Part shown: positions 44,067 to 53,942 of the stretch, one piece after another
Layout: each line of letters begins with the position of its first letter
Position numbering within the stretch: position 1 is the stretch's first letter
NCBI GenBank assembly: GCA_029817715.1
Contig: JARUPY010000292.1
Location: forward strand, 3,489,001 to 3,553,000
Length of the DNA: 64,000 nucleotides
Direction of reading: 5' to 3'
Source of the DNA: Melastoma dodecandrum
Lineage: Eukaryota; Streptophyta; Magnoliopsida; Myrtales; Melastomataceae
The notes under the pieces: model-generated
Told to the model about the DNA's origin: nothing
The model's input: the letters and a program-made list of their open reading frames with translations, nothing else
Databases searched by the model: none
Position numbers and translations under genes: made by a program

Positions 44067-46406
44067 TTACCGCGCCCCGCGGTGGAGGTCGCCGTCGATC
44101 AGCAGGGCGCTGCGGCTATCGAGCCGCGAGCGGTAGACCTGCAGGTTCTCCATGACCCGCTGCACGTAGTTGCGCGTCTCGGTGAAGGGGATGCGCTCCA
44201 CCCAGTCGATCACGTCGACGCCCGGCTTGCGCGGATCGCCGTAGGCGTCGATCCACTTCTTCACGTTGCCGCCGCCCGCATTGTAGGACGCGAAGGCCAG
44301 CACGTAGGAGCCGCGCCAATCCTCCATCAGCTCGCCGAGATGGGCCTGCCCCAGCTTGGCGCAGTAGGCGGGGTCGCTGGTCAGGCGGTCGACGTCGAAC
44401 GCGGCCGAGACCCGGCGGGCGGTGCGCTGGGCGGTGGCCGGCATCATCTGCATCAGGCCCCGGGCGCCGACGCCCGATTGCGCCCGGGGATCGAACTGGC
44501 TCTCCTGCCGGGCGATGGCGTAGACCATGGCCCGTTCCACCTGCGGCACCGCCGTGAAGGTTTCGTAGGCGGGGATCCCGATCGTCGGATAGGCGTGGGC
44601 ATCGAGCGGCAGGCCGCGCTGCACGGCGAGCTTTCCGATCGCCACCAGGGCGCGGGGATCCTTCATGTCGGTGGCGAGATCGCCGAGCGCCTGCAATTCG
44701 CGCGGGTCGGAGAGGTCCCGGGCGGCGTCGATGTAGAGCGGCAGGGCCAGCTCCTTGATGCCGGCCTCGCCCAGCATCCGGAGGGCCCGGATGTAGAGCC
44801 GCCCCTCGAAGGCCTGCCGCTCGGGCCCTTCGAGATCCGCCGGTGCCCGCAGGGGCAGGCTGGTCTGGCCGAGCCGCGCCCGCGCCACCTGCCCGTAATA
44901 GGCGATCGGCTGCAGGGCGGCCGTCTCGTAGAAGCGCTTCGCCGCGTCTTTCTGGCCGAGCGCCTCGGCGGCCCGGCCCTGCCAATAGGCCGCCCGCGCC
45001 ACCGAGATCGGGCTCTCGGCGATGGCGGCCATCTCGGCGAAGTGCTGCGCGGCGGCGGCCGGATCGCCGGTGAAGCGCAGGGCGATCCAGCCGGCGTGGA
45101 ACGCGGCCTCGATCCGCTTCTCCGGCGAGCGCGCCGCCTGGCCGCTGGCGACCGCGTAGGCGGTCTTGGCATCGCCGAGGTCGAGGAGCTTGCGCGCCAC
45201 GATCCGGCGCTCGACCCACCACTCGTCGCCGTCGACCAGAACGTCCGGGTTGCCGGGCGCCGTGGCGAGGATGGCGGCCGCCTCCTCGGGCTTGTCGGCC
45301 CGGCGGAAATACTGCGCCCGGGAGAAGATGTAGGAGGCGTCTCCCCGCAGCGACGGCGGTACGGCGGCGATCGCCGCGGCCGCGCCGGAGGACTTGTCCT
45401 CCACCGCCCGGCGGGCACGCACGAGGCTGGCATAGCCGCCCCCCGCGTAGCCGGCCGCCCGGCCGGCGCTCTCCCAATCGTCCTTCAGGAGCGCCCGCTC
45501 CATCCGGTAGCGGTGGTCCACCCGGGTGAGCGCCTCCGGGAAGGCGTCGAGCACCTTGGCCTCCAGGCTGCGCCCGAAGCTCTCGCTGTGCCAGAGGTCG
45601 CGGACCATCTCGGCGGCGTCCGATTCGTAGCCGTCGGCCCGGAGCGCCAGCGCCAGGGCGAACTTGCCCGGCGCGCTCGACGGCTTCGCCGTGGCGAAGA
45701 AGGCCCGCACCACCGCCGGGGGCTTGCGCTCGGAGAGCAGCGCCTCCTCGGCCCGGCGGCGCAGCAGCGGCCCCGCCGGCCAGTCCGGATTGGCCCGGGC
45801 GAACGCGACCGTGCGGTTGAAGCCGATGCCGGCGCCCGCGCGGATCGCCACCCATTCGAGCAGCGCCTTCGCGGCCGGATCGGTGAAGCCGTCGCGCATC
45901 CGGTCGCCGTCGGCGACCCGGCCCTTGCGGTAGAGGTCGATGGCGCCGCGCAGCAGCGTCGGATCGGTGTCGCCGGAGATCGTTGGCCGCGCGGGGTCGG
46001 GCACTTCGGGAACCGGCGCCGCGGGGGCGACGGCGGCATCGGGCATCGGGAAGGCCACGGGGGCGTCCGGATCGGCGGACGCGTAGGCCGAGGCCGCGGC
46101 GGGCAGCGCCCGGGCGGGCTCCTCGCCCTTGTCGTCGCCGGAGGCGTGAACCGGATCGAGCTTCAGGGCGTCGGCGGCGACCGGGTCGGCGGCCCTCTCG
46201 GCGCCGCGGACTTGCGCGGTGGAAAGGGCGGCGTCGCTCGCGGGCGGTGTCGGCTGCGAGGCCGGCGGCGTCGCCGCGGGCGCGCCATCGCCGATCTGGC
46301 CGGCCAGCGCGACCGTGACGGTGGCGAAGAGCGCGGTGGTGATGAGCGCGGCGGCGATCAGGGACGTGCGCTTCGAGGCCGGATGCGAGGCCGTGGATCG
46401 GATCAC
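44067..46406 (-). CDS. Soluble lytic murein transglycosylase (Slt70-like)
   Basis: A 779-residue periplasmic enzyme that cleaves peptidoglycan to anhydro-muropeptides. An N-terminal signal or anchor (LIAAALITTALFATVTVALA) is followed by an Ala/Pro-rich linker of about 110 residues, then a long helical superhelix domain. The C-terminal lysozyme-like domain holds the catalytic Glu near residue 635 in IARQESQFDPRAQS; GLMQMMPATAQ and ASYNAGGGNVKKW complete the pattern. It is divergent from dapA across 200 bases. Confidence 0.92.
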   Translation of the reverse strand: MIRSTASHPASKRTSLIAAALITTALFATVTVALAGQIGDGAPAATPPASQPTPPASDAALSTAQVRGAERAADPVAADALKLDPVHASGDDKGEEPARALPAAASAYASADPDAPVAFPMPDAAVAPAAPVPEVPDPARPTISGDTDPTLLRGAIDLYRKGRVADGDRMRDGFTDPAAKALLEWVAIRAGAGIGFNRTVAFARANPDWPAGPLLRRRAEEALLSERKPPAVVRAFFATAKPSSAPGKFALALALRADGYESDAAEMVRDLWHSESFGRSLEAKVLDAFPEALTRVDHRYRMERALLKDDWESAGRAAGYAGGGYASLVRARRAVEDKSSGAAAAIAAVPPSLRGDASYIFSRAQYFRRADKPEEAAAILATAPGNPDVLVDGDEWWVERRIVARKLLDLGDAKTAYAVASGQAARSPEKRIEAAFHAGWIALRFTGDPAAAAQHFAEMAAIAESPISVARAAYWQGRAAEALGQKDAAKRFYETAALQPIAYYGQVARARLGQTSLPLRAPADLEGPERQAFEGRLYIRALRMLGEAGIKELALPLYIDAARDLSDPRELQALGDLATDMKDPRALVAIGKLAVQRGLPLDAHAYPTIGIPAYETFTAVPQVERAMVYAIARQESQFDPRAQSGVGARGLMQMMPATAQRTARRVSAAFDVDRLTSDPAYCAKLGQAHLGELMEDWRGSYVLAFASYNAGGGNVKKWIDAYGDPRKPGVDVIDWVERIPFTETRNYVQRVMENLQVYRSRLDSRSALLIDGDLHRGAR

Positions 46407-46606
46407 GGATCCCCCCTACTGATCACCGGAGCGGGAAAGACCGAGGATCGGGGCACGACCATTAAGAACACGTTAACCGTCGCCACGATCTGTTTGCGCG
46501 CCGTGGCGCGACCGCCTATGTCTGCCCGTCCGCGCCCGTAAGGTGCGGACCACGCGCGGCGCCGAGACCGTCGAATTCCCAGCTGGGACCCTTTGGGACG
46601 CCTGAG

Positions 46607-47506
46607 ATGACCGAGATGACCGGGAGCCGCCTGCGGGGCTCGCTCACCGCGCTTGTGACGCCCTTCCGCGACGGGGCCTTCGACGAGGCCGCCTTCCGGA
46701 AGTTCGTGCGCTGGCAGATCGAGCAGGGCAGCCACGGCCTCGTGCCCACCGGCACCACCGGCGAGAGCCCGACCCTCACCCATGCCGAGCATGACCGGGT
46801 GGTCGAGGCCTGCATCGACGAGGCGGGCGGGCGCGTGCCGGTCGTGGCGGGCGCGGGCTCCAACTCCACCGCGGAAGCCGTCGCGCGGGCGCAGCATGCC
46901 GAGCGTGCTGGCGCCGACGCCGTCCTGGTGGTGACGCCGTACTACAACAAGCCGACGCAAGAGGGCCTCTACGCCCACTTCAAGGCCGTCAACGATGCGG
47001 TCGGCATTCCGATCATCATCTACAACATCCCGCCGCGCTCCGTCGTCGACATGAGCGTCGAGACGATGGCCCGGCTCTTCGAGCTGAAGAACATCGCCGG
47101 CGTGAAGGACGCGACCGCCAAGATCGACCGGGTCAGCCAGCAGCGACAGGCCATGGGGGAGAGCTTCATCCAGCTTTCGGGCGAAGATGCGACGGCGCTC
47201 GGCTACAATGCCCAGGGCGGCCACGGCTGCATCTCGGTGGTGGCGAATGTCGCCCCCCGCCTCTGCGCCGACCTGCAGGAGGCGTCGCTCTCGGGCGACT
47301 ACGCCAAGGCGCTGACGATCCAGGACCGGCTGTTCCCGCTCCAGAGCGGCCTGTTCGCCGAGGCGAACCCGGCGCCGGTCAAGTACGCGCTGGCACGGCT
47401 CGGCCACATCGCCGAGGAGCTGCGCCTGCCCATGGTGCCGGTCTCGGAGGCGACGCGGCGCATCGTGGACGCCGCCCTGCGCCACGCCGGCCTCCTGGTC
47501 GACTGA
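46607..47506 (+). CDS. dapA: 4-hydroxy-tetrahydrodipicolinate synthase
   Basis: A 299-residue class I aldolase that condenses pyruvate with aspartate semialdehyde in lysine and meso-diaminopimelate synthesis. The Schiff-base Lys is K167 in AGVKDATAK. The proton-relay Tyr is Y139 in IIYNIPPRS, and the GTTGESP loop binds the substrate. Two in-frame ATGs (46607 and 46616) are close together; the first was kept. It is 10 bases upstream of smpB and probably cotranscribed with it. Confidence 0.96.
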   Translation: MTEMTGSRLRGSLTALVTPFRDGAFDEAAFRKFVRWQIEQGSHGLVPTGTTGESPTLTHAEHDRVVEACIDEAGGRVPVVAGAGSNSTAEAVARAQHAERAGADAVLVVTPYYNKPTQEGLYAHFKAVNDAVGIPIIIYNIPPRSVVDMSVETMARLFELKNIAGVKDATAKIDRVSQQRQAMGESFIQLSGEDATALGYNAQGGHGCISVVANVAPRLCADLQEASLSGDYAKALTIQDRLFPLQSGLFAEANPAPVKYALARLGHIAEELRLPMVPVSEATRRIVDAALRHAGLLVD

Positions 47507-47516
47507 GAGGACCCGC

Positions 47517-47990
47517 ATGGCCCCGAAGCCGGAGCCCGGACGGCGCATCGTCGCCGACAACCGCGCCGCGCGTTACCATTACACGATCGAGGATACCCTT
47601 GAGGCCGGCATCGCCCTGACCGGCACCGAGGTGAAGTCCCTGCGCGGCGGCAAGGCGACGATCGGCGAGTCCTATGCCGGCCCCTCCGGCAACGACCTGA
47701 TGCTGTTCAACGCCTACATCCCGGAATATCTGGAGGCGAACCGCTTCAACCACGACACCAAGCGCCCGCGCCGCCTGCTGCTGCACCGCCGCCAGATCGA
47801 CAAGCTGATCGGCGCGACCCAGCGCCAGGGCTATACGGTGGTTCCGCTCAAGATCTACTTCAACGACAAGGGGCGCGCGAAGGTCGAGCTGGGCCTCGGC
47901 AAGGGCAAGCAGGCCCACGACAAGCGCGAGGCTGCCAAGGAGCGCGACTGGCAGCGCGACCGGGCACGGCTGCTGCGGGACAGGGGATAG
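47517..47990 (+). CDS. smpB: SsrA-binding protein
   Basis: A 157-residue tmRNA-binding protein that brings tmRNA to stalled ribosomes. [39 protein letters not shown] and the basic C-terminal tail with [10 protein letters not shown] are diagnostic. The ATG at 47517 follows GAGAGGACCCGC. It lies 10 bases after dapA, as in many alphaproteobacteria. The tmRNA gene itself was not found in the window. The 238 bases that follow hold no gene but contain an imperfect inverted repeat (about 48010-48115). Confidence 0.96.
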   Translation: MAPKPEPGRRIVADNRAARYHYTIEDTLEAGIALTGTEVKSLRGGKATIGESYAGPSGNDLMLFNAYIPEYLEANRFNHDTKRPRRLLLHRRQIDKLIGATQRQGYTVVPLKIYFNDKGRAKVELGLGKGKQAHDKREAAKERDWQRDRARLLRDRG

Positions 47991-48228
47991 TCGACGGGGC
48001 TGCCTCGCACGGGCAATCTCCGACCCGCCATCGCGCGCGCAGCGAAGCGATGTGGCCCGGTGTGACGCCGGTGAACGTGGCGCATCCGGGTTGCTCGCTT
48101 CGCGCGCCGGGCGGGTGGTGCTGATCCCCCGGTCGCGACAGGACCGCCTTGGCGAAGGTCGCGCGATGTCCCATGGTCTCGGGCCCGCCGGTGCGGCGTC
48201 CCGGGTCTGCGATCACGCGGAGCGACCC

Positions 48229-48798
48229 ATGCCATCGAACCACGACGTCCTGCCCGCCGACCTCCCCGCCCCCGTGGATGACGGGGCGGCCGATCACCTG
48301 CGCGGGATGCGGCTGCCCGACGTGGCGCTGACCGCCACCGACGGCAGCACGGTCTCGCTGGCCAAGCTCGCCGGCCGCACCGTGGTCTACGCCTATCCCC
48401 GCACCGGCGAGCCGGGAAAGCCGGGCCTCACGCCCGATTGGGATGCGATCCCCGGTGCCCGGGGCTGTACTCCGCAGGCCTGCGATTTCCGCGATCACCA
48501 CGCCGATCTGAAAGCGCACGGCGTCGCCCAGGTCTACGGCCTCTCGACCCAGACCAGCGCCTACCAGCGGGAGGCCGGCGAGCGGCTGCACCTGCCGTTC
48601 CCGCTGCTCTCCGATCCGCACCGCGCCTTCGCGATGGCGGCGCGCCTGCCGGTCTTCGAGGCCGGCGGGCAGGTGCTGCTGCGCCGCCTCACCCTGGTGA
48701 TCGACGACGGCGTGGTCAGCCACCTGTTCTACCCCGTCTTCCCGCCGGACCGGAGCGCCCGGCAGGTTCTCGACTGGCTCGACGCCGCGCGCACCTGA
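48229..48798 (+). CDS. Peroxiredoxin (PrxQ/BCP-like)
   Basis: A 189-residue thiol peroxidase of the AhpC/TSA superfamily. The active-site segment is GARGCTPQACDFRDH, with the peroxidatic Cys at C80 and a second Cys at C85, the spacing of PrxQ/BCP proteins with a Cys pair. An insertion of about 15 residues (GEPGKPGLTPDWDAIPG) precedes the active site. The ATG at 48229 has GGAG upstream; the longer frame is not conserved. It converges with the NYN-domain gene. Confidence 0.85.
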   Translation: MPSNHDVLPADLPAPVDDGAADHLRGMRLPDVALTATDGSTVSLAKLAGRTVVYAYPRTGEPGKPGLTPDWDAIPGARGCTPQACDFRDHHADLKAHGVAQVYGLSTQTSAYQREAGERLHLPFPLLSDPHRAFAMAARLPVFEAGGQVLLRRLTLVIDDGVVSHLFYPVFPPDRSARQVLDWLDAART

Positions 48799-48830
48799 GG
48801 CTCTCGGTCCATCCTCCGGCGCGGAGCGTT

Positions 48831-49469
48831 TCAGTCTTCGTCATCCGGCTGACGGATGCCGTAGCGGTTCTCCAGGCTCGGATTCGCCCGGCCTTCGCCG
48901 CGGAAGCGGTTGGGCGAGTCGGCGTTTGTCCGGACCGGACGCTCTCCAGGCTCGCGGCCGATCCGCCCCGCGAGGCTCGCCAGATCGACGAACTCGTCGG
49001 CCTGCCGCCGCAGCTCGTCCGAGATCATCGACGGCTGGGTCTGGATGGTGGAGATCACCGTCACCTTGACGCCGCGCCGCTGCATCGCCTCGACGAGCGA
49101 ACGGAAATCGCCGTCCCCGGAGAACAGGATCATGTGATCGATATGGGCGCTGAGCTCCAGGGCGTCGATCGCCAGCTCAATGTCCATATTCCCCTTGTAC
49201 TTCCGCCGCCCCATGGAATCCGTGAATTCCTTCACCGGCTTGGTCACGACGCGGTAGCCGTTGTAGTCGAGCCAGTCGATCAGCGGGCGGATGGAAGAAT
49301 ATTCCTGATCCTCGATCATCGCGGTGTAGTAAAACGCCCGGAGAAGGTTTTCCCGGGACTGAAATTCCTTGAGGAGCTTCTTGTAGTCAATATCGAAACC
49401 GAGGGCTTTGGTCGTCGCGTAGAGGTTCGCGCCGTCGATGAAAACGGCGCTGCGCTGCATCGCAGTCAT
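48831..49469 (-). CDS. NYN domain-containing (LabA/DUF88-type) protein
   Basis: A 212-residue protein with a PIN-like NYN nuclease fold. The acidic metal-binding residues are visible: VFIDGANLY (D12), GNMDIELAIDALEL and LFSGDGDFRSLVE. This arrangement is that of LabA-like proteins, many of which are RNases. The C-terminal 40 residues are disordered and charged. The ATG at 49469 was chosen over an extension to 49562 that lacks conservation. It lies 349 bases after rsh on the same strand. Confidence 0.85.
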   Translation of the reverse strand: MTAMQRSAVFIDGANLYATTKALGFDIDYKKLLKEFQSRENLLRAFYYTAMIEDQEYSSIRPLIDWLDYNGYRVVTKPVKEFTDSMGRRKYKGNMDIELAIDALELSAHIDHMILFSGDGDFRSLVEAMQRRGVKVTVISTIQTQPSMISDELRRQADEFVDLASLAGRIGREPGERPVRTNADSPNRFRGEGRANPSLENRYGIRQPDDED

Positions 49470-49818
49470 GGATGGTTCTAATCCTGAAAAGAAGGGTGAC
49501 GGGAAATCGCTTGATGAAACGGCTTGGCCTCGTCCGGCGTGGACGGTCGAAACCGGGGCCACCGGGAGGCGTCGCTATCGTCTGGAATCCGGGGAGAAAT
49601 AATTCGGTCTTCTTTCGCGCGACCGCCGCCCAGGCGGACGGACCATTCGTTCCAAACACCGCCTTGTCAAGCAGATCCGAAGGTTTGCGGCTCTGAAGAT
49701 CCGCTTCCGCCGGCTCGGGAACCGAAGGGGACCTTTCCGGACGGGCTTTCGCGACGACAGGGAAGATCTTCCGAAGAAGATCCGCGCAATCTCAGGTCCG
49801 CCCACGCGTCGGGCGGAC
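49470..49818. other. 349-bp gap between rsh and the NYN gene, with a UUCG hairpin
   Basis: No convincing gene is present. On the minus strand, GATCTTC-TTCG-GAAGATC (49765-49782) makes a perfect 7-base-pair stem with a UUCG tetraloop, about 37 bases after the rsh stop. It is not followed by a T run, so it may be an RNA-stabilising or weakly terminating hairpin. The remainder is less GC-rich than the flanking genes and probably holds the promoter of the NYN gene. Confidence 0.45.
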
Positions 49819-52248
49819 TCAGCCGTTCACGCGCTCGACGCTGTTGACGGCGCGCTTGCCGCGCAGCTCCGCGATGATCGCGTTCAGGTGCTGGAGATCC
49901 CAGACCGACAGGTCGATGGTGATATCGGTGAAGTCCTGCGTGCGGCGCTTCATCGAGATATTGTCGATGTTGCCGTCATGGTCGGCGATCACCTGGGCGA
50001 TCTGGGCGAACACGCCGGGCTCGTTGATCGACTTGAGTGCCAGCCGGGCGGGGAATCGTTCGCCGCTCAGCGCCTCCGTGTCCCATCGGACATCGAGCCA
50101 GCGCTCCGGCTCGTTATCGAACGCGGCCAAGGCCGCGGACTGGATCGGATAGACGGTGACGCCGACTTCAGGGGTCAGGATGCCGACGATCCGGTCCCCC
50201 GGGACCGCGCCGCCGTTCGGCGCGAAGGTCACCGGCAGATCGCCGGCGAGGCCGCGGATCGGGATCGCGTCGCTGCGACCCTCGGCCTCGCCCTCCGTGC
50301 CCGGGAAGGTCAGCCGCATGGTCTGGTCGGCGGAGCGCACGAGCCGGCCGGCACCGCCGGTCGGTCCCGGTACGGCGGCCGGCCGCCGCTCATCGCGGTG
50401 GTCCGGATAGACCGCGCGGACCACATCTCCGGAGAACCTCTCGCCCCGGCCGACCGCGGCGAACACGTCCTCGGTGCTGGCGCGGGCAAGCCGCGGCAGG
50501 GCGCCCCGCAGCTTGTCCTCCGAGAAGGTTTTCGCCGCCCGCTCGAAGGCCCGGTCCAGGATCTGGCGCCCGAGGCCGGCATATTGCCGGCGCACCGCGG
50601 TGCGCGTCGCCCGCCGGATCGCCGCCCGGGCCTTGCCGGTGACCACCAGGGATTCCCAGGCGGCCGGCGGCGAGGCGCCATCCGACCGCATGATCTCGAC
50701 CTCGTCGCCGTTGGCGAGTTCGTGGAGCAGCGGCGCCATCCGGCCGTTGATCTTGGCGCCCACCGCCGTGTTGCCGACATCCGTATGGACTGCATAGGCG
50801 AAGTCGATTGGCGTGGCGCCCCGCGGCAGGGCGATCAGCCGGCCCTTCGGGGTGAAGCAGAACACCTGGTCCTGGAACAGCTCCAGCTTGGTGTGCTCCA
50901 GGAACTCCTCCGGGCTGTCGCCCTCGGCGAGCAACTCGATGGTCCGGCGCAGCCATTGGTAGGCGCCGCTCTCGGCCGCCAGCCGCGGATGCACGCTCCC
51001 TTCGCCGCGCGCCGGCTCCCGGGTCAACTCGATGCCGAGTTCCTTGTAATGGGCGTGGGCCGCGATGCCGTACTCGGCGATGTCGTCCATGGCGCGGGTG
51101 CGGATCTGCAGTTCGACGCGCTGGCTCTTCGGCCCGATCACCGTGGTGTGGATCGAGCGGTAATCGTTCTGCTTCGGGGTCGAGATGTAGTCCTTGTAGC
51201 GCCCCGGAACCATCGGCCAGCTGGTGTGGACGATGCCGAGCGCCACGTAGCAATCCTGGACCGTGTCCACGATCACCCGGAAGCCGAAGATGTCGGAGAG
51301 CTGCTCGAAGGCGACCGACTTGCGCTCCATCTTCGACCAGATCGAAAACGGCCGCTTCTGCCGGCCGCTGACCTCGGCGGTGATGCCCTGCGCGCCGAGC
51401 TTCTCGGTCAGCACCTGCGCGATGGTCTCGACCACGCTCTCGGACTTGGCGGTGAGCCGCGCCAGCCGCTGCGTGATGGTGGCGTAGACCTCCGGCTCCA
51501 GGTTGCGGAAGGCCAGATCCTCCAGTTCCTCGCGCAGCTCCTGCATGCCCATCCGGCCGGCGAGCGGCGCGTAGATGTCGAGCGTCTCCTGCGCGATGCG
51601 GTGGCGCTTGTCCTCCCGCATGTGCTGGAGGGTGCGCATGTTGTGCAGGCGGTCAGCGAGCTTGACGAGCAGCACCCGAATGTCCGCGGCGACCGCCAGC
51701 AGCAGCTTGCGGAAGTTCTCGCCCTGCGCCGCCTGTTTGGAGACGAGATCGAGCCGCTTGAGCTTGGTCAGGCCGTCGACCAGCGCGCCGATCTCGGGCC
51801 CGAACAGCCGGCGGATCTCCTCCAGCGTCGCCTCGGTATCCTCCACGGTGTCGTGCAGGACGGCGGCCACGATGGTGGCGTCGTCGAGGTGCAGATCGGT
51901 CAGGATCGCCGCGACTTCGAGGGGATGGGCGAAGAACGGATCGCCCGAGGCGCGCTTCTGCGTGCCGTGCGCCTGCATGGCGTAGACGTAGGCGCGGTTG
52001 AGCAGCGCCTCGTCGGCGGCCGGATTGTAGCGCTTGACCCGTTCCACGAGCTCGTACTGGCGCATCATCCGCCGGGACGGGGTCGGCTCCTGAAGCGTGC
52101 GCGGGGTCCGGATCACGCGCGATTGTTCCGCACCCGGCGCCGCAGCGCCAGCCCCCGCGGGCGGCGGAACCGTCGCGGGCTCGGAACGAGAGAACCCGGC
52201 GTCTCCGCCGGGTTTGGTCGCGGTCAGGTCGTGCGCGTCCGCGGGCAC
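49819..52248 (-). CDS. rsh: Bifunctional (p)ppGpp synthetase/hydrolase
   Basis: A RelA/SpoT homologue of up to 809 residues. Domains in order: HD hydrolase (about 65-250, with AVLHDTVEDTEATLEE), synthetase (about 280-420, with SDIFGFRVIVDTVQDCY), TGS (about 470-530, with ALPRGATPIDFAYAVHTDVG) and C-terminal ACT (about 735-805). The intact HDTVED suggests active hydrolysis, and the synthetase is also complete. The start is uncertain: GTG at 52248, 8 bases after rpoZ, or ATG at 52068 (family-like MMRQYELVERV). It is the single Rsh gene in view and forms an operon with rpoZ. Confidence 0.93.
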   Translation of the reverse strand: MPADAHDLTATKPGGDAGFSRSEPATVPPPAGAGAAAPGAEQSRVIRTPRTLQEPTPSRRMMRQYELVERVKRYNPAADEALLNRAYVYAMQAHGTQKRASGDPFFAHPLEVAAILTDLHLDDATIVAAVLHDTVEDTEATLEEIRRLFGPEIGALVDGLTKLKRLDLVSKQAAQGENFRKLLLAVAADIRVLLVKLADRLHNMRTLQHMREDKRHRIAQETLDIYAPLAGRMGMQELREELEDLAFRNLEPEVYATITQRLARLTAKSESVVETIAQVLTEKLGAQGITAEVSGRQKRPFSIWSKMERKSVAFEQLSDIFGFRVIVDTVQDCYVALGIVHTSWPMVPGRYKDYISTPKQNDYRSIHTTVIGPKSQRVELQIRTRAMDDIAEYGIAAHAHYKELGIELTREPARGEGSVHPRLAAESGAYQWLRRTIELLAEGDSPEEFLEHTKLELFQDQVFCFTPKGRLIALPRGATPIDFAYAVHTDVGNTAVGAKINGRMAPLLHELANGDEVEIMRSDGASPPAAWESLVVTGKARAAIRRATRTAVRRQYAGLGRQILDRAFERAAKTFSEDKLRGALPRLARASTEDVFAAVGRGERFSGDVVRAVYPDHRDERRPAAVPGPTGGAGRLVRSADQTMRLTFPGTEGEAEGRSDAIPIRGLAGDLPVTFAPNGGAVPGDRIVGILTPEVGVTVYPIQSAALAAFDNEPERWLDVRWDTEALSGERFPARLALKSINEPGVFAQIAQVIADHDGNIDNISMKRRTQDFTDITIDLSVWDLQHLNAIIAELRGKRAVNSVERVNG

Positions 52249-52258
52249 GGGCCCGGAC

Positions 52259-52669
52259 TCACTCGCCCTCGTCGTCGGTCTCGACCGGCGGGGCGAGGTT
52301 CTCGAGGCCGCGCAGGAGGTCTTCCTCGCTCATGCGGTCGAACTGGGGAGCCGCATCGTCGCTGGAGGATTGCGGGGCCACCGCGGCGGCGGCCGGCGAG
52401 CTCGACAGCAGCGGCACGGTCTCGGCCTCGGGCTCGTCCACCTCGACGTATTTCTGCATCGAGTGGATCAGCTGCTCCTTGAGGTCGTCGGCCGTGATCG
52501 TCTCGTCGCCGATCTCGCGCAGGGCCACGACGGGGTTCTTGTCGCGGTCGCGGTCGACGGTGAGCGGGGCGCCGGCGGCGAGGAGACGCGCCCGGTGGCT
52601 CGCCAGCAGGACGAGTTCGAACCGGTTCTCGACCTTCTCGATGCAATCTTCGACGGTGACGCGCGCCAT
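52259..52669 (-). CDS. rpoZ: RNA polymerase omega subunit
   Basis: A 136-residue omega subunit that binds beta' and helps assembly of RNA polymerase. [33 protein letters not shown] and NPVVALREI are diagnostic. The acidic C-terminal extension (about residues 85-136) is typical of alphaproteobacteria. The ATG at 52669 has a GGAG in the preceding 20 bases. It is upstream of rsh by 10 bases, and the rpoZ-rsh pairing is widely conserved. Confidence 0.95.
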   Translation of the reverse strand: MARVTVEDCIEKVENRFELVLLASHRARLLAAGAPLTVDRDRDKNPVVALREIGDETITADDLKEQLIHSMQKYVEVDEPEAETVPLLSSSPAAAAVAPQSSSDDAAPQFDRMSEEDLLRGLENLAPPVETDDEGE

Positions 52670-52979
52670 GCGGGGCGGCTCCTTGGGCTTGAGCGACGGG
52701 TGATGTCGGGTATGGGCGCACCCTACACCGGATGCCGTTGTGCAACAAGCACAGCGGGTTGCGCCCGGCGCGGCCCTGGCGAGCCCGTCGGGAGAGGGAT
52801 CCGGGCCTTGCGCCCGCTCTTCCGGGGCCGCGCAGGCGTCCCTGCGCGCCCGCCCGAGGATGGTGCAACGCATTGTTGACAACCCGCCGCCGCGGGTGCG
52901 AGTGCGCGCCCCATTCCAGAGTTTCGGCCGACACGGGCGGCAACCGCGCGCCGTCCGGCGCCGGCCATCGGGATTCATC
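52670..52979. other. 310-bp divergent gap between rpoZ and fabD
   Basis: The stretch separates the oppositely oriented rpoZ and fabD genes and should carry both promoters. In-frame extensions of fabD into it (from 52740) are Arg/Pro-rich and unconvincing as protein. No hairpin with a T run or known regulatory motif was recognised. Confidence 0.6.
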
Positions 52980-53924
52980 ATGCGCGCACTCATCTTCCCC
53001 GGCCAGGGCAGCCAGGCGGTCGGCATGGCGCGAGACCTTGCCCAGGCCTTCCCGCAGGCGAAGGCCGTGCTCGACGCGGTCGATGACGCCCTCGGCCAGA
53101 ACCTGTCGCGGCTGATGTTCGAGGGGCCGGTCGAGGAGCTGACCCTCACCGCCAACGCCCAGCCGGCCCTGATGGCGGCGAGCCTGGCGGTGCTGCGGGT
53201 GCTGGAGGCCGAGCGCGGGCTCGATCTCGAACGGGATGTCGCGTGCGTGGCCGGGCATTCCCTGGGGGAATACGCGGCGCTCGCGGCTGCCGGCAGTCTC
53301 ACGATCGCCGATGCCGCCAAGCTCCTGCGCCTGCGCGGTGCGGCCATGCAGGAGGCGGTGGCGCCGGGCGCGGGCGCCATGGCGGCCCTGATCGGCACCG
53401 ATCTGGACGCCGCCCGCGCGGTGGCCGAGGCGGCGGCCGACGAGGCCGGGGGCGGCGCGGTCTGCGTCGTCGCCAACGACAATGGCGGCGGACAGGTGGT
53501 GCTGTCGGGCGACCGGGCCGCCGTGGAGCGGGCCATCGGGCTGGCCACCGGCCGCGGGATCAAGCGGGCCGTGATGCTCAACGTGTCGGCGCCGTTCCAT
53601 TGCCGCCTGATGGCTCCGGCCGCCGAGGCCATGGCCCGGGCACTCGCCGCGGTGCCCCTGAAGGCGCCGCGGGTGACCCTCTACGCCAACGTGACGGCCG
53701 CGCCGGTCTCCGACCCGGAGGCGATCCGCAAGGCCCTGGTCGAGCAGGTCACCGGCACGGTGCGCTGGCGCGAGAGCGTCGCCGCCATGGCGGCGGCGGG
53801 CGTGGACCGGTTCTACGAGCTGGGCGCCGGCAAGGTGCTCACCGGCCTCGTCAAGCGGATCGCCCCGCAGGCCTCGGCCAGCGCGGTCGGCACGCCCGCG
53901 GACGTCGCGGCCTTCGCGCTCTAA
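52980..53924 (+). CDS. fabD: Malonyl-CoA:ACP transacylase
   Basis: A 314-residue enzyme that loads malonyl groups from CoA to acyl carrier protein for fatty-acid synthesis. The nucleophile is S94 in [16 protein letters not shown]. The N-terminal [12 protein letters not shown] and the late SAPFHCRLM (catalytic His) are diagnostic. The ATG at 52980 gives [12 protein letters not shown]. It is 18 bases upstream of fabG. The normal downstream partners acpP and fabF are separated from fabG by an insertion. Confidence 0.96.
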   Translation: MRALIFPGQGSQAVGMARDLAQAFPQAKAVLDAVDDALGQNLSRLMFEGPVEELTLTANAQPALMAASLAVLRVLEAERGLDLERDVACVAGHSLGEYAALAAAGSLTIADAAKLLRLRGAAMQEAVAPGAGAMAALIGTDLDAARAVAEAAADEAGGGAVCVVANDNGGGQVVLSGDRAAVERAIGLATGRGIKRAVMLNVSAPFHCRLMAPAAEAMARALAAVPLKAPRVTLYANVTAAPVSDPEAIRKALVEQVTGTVRWRESVAAMAAAGVDRFYELGAGKVLTGLVKRIAPQASASAVGTPADVAAFAL

Positions 53925-53942
53925 CCACGGCAGGATCCCCGC

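Noticed and set aside
49888..52482. 864-residue + strand frame opposite rsh and rpoZ
   Set aside because: It is antisense to genes with full RelA/SpoT and omega motifs and has no recognisable domain.
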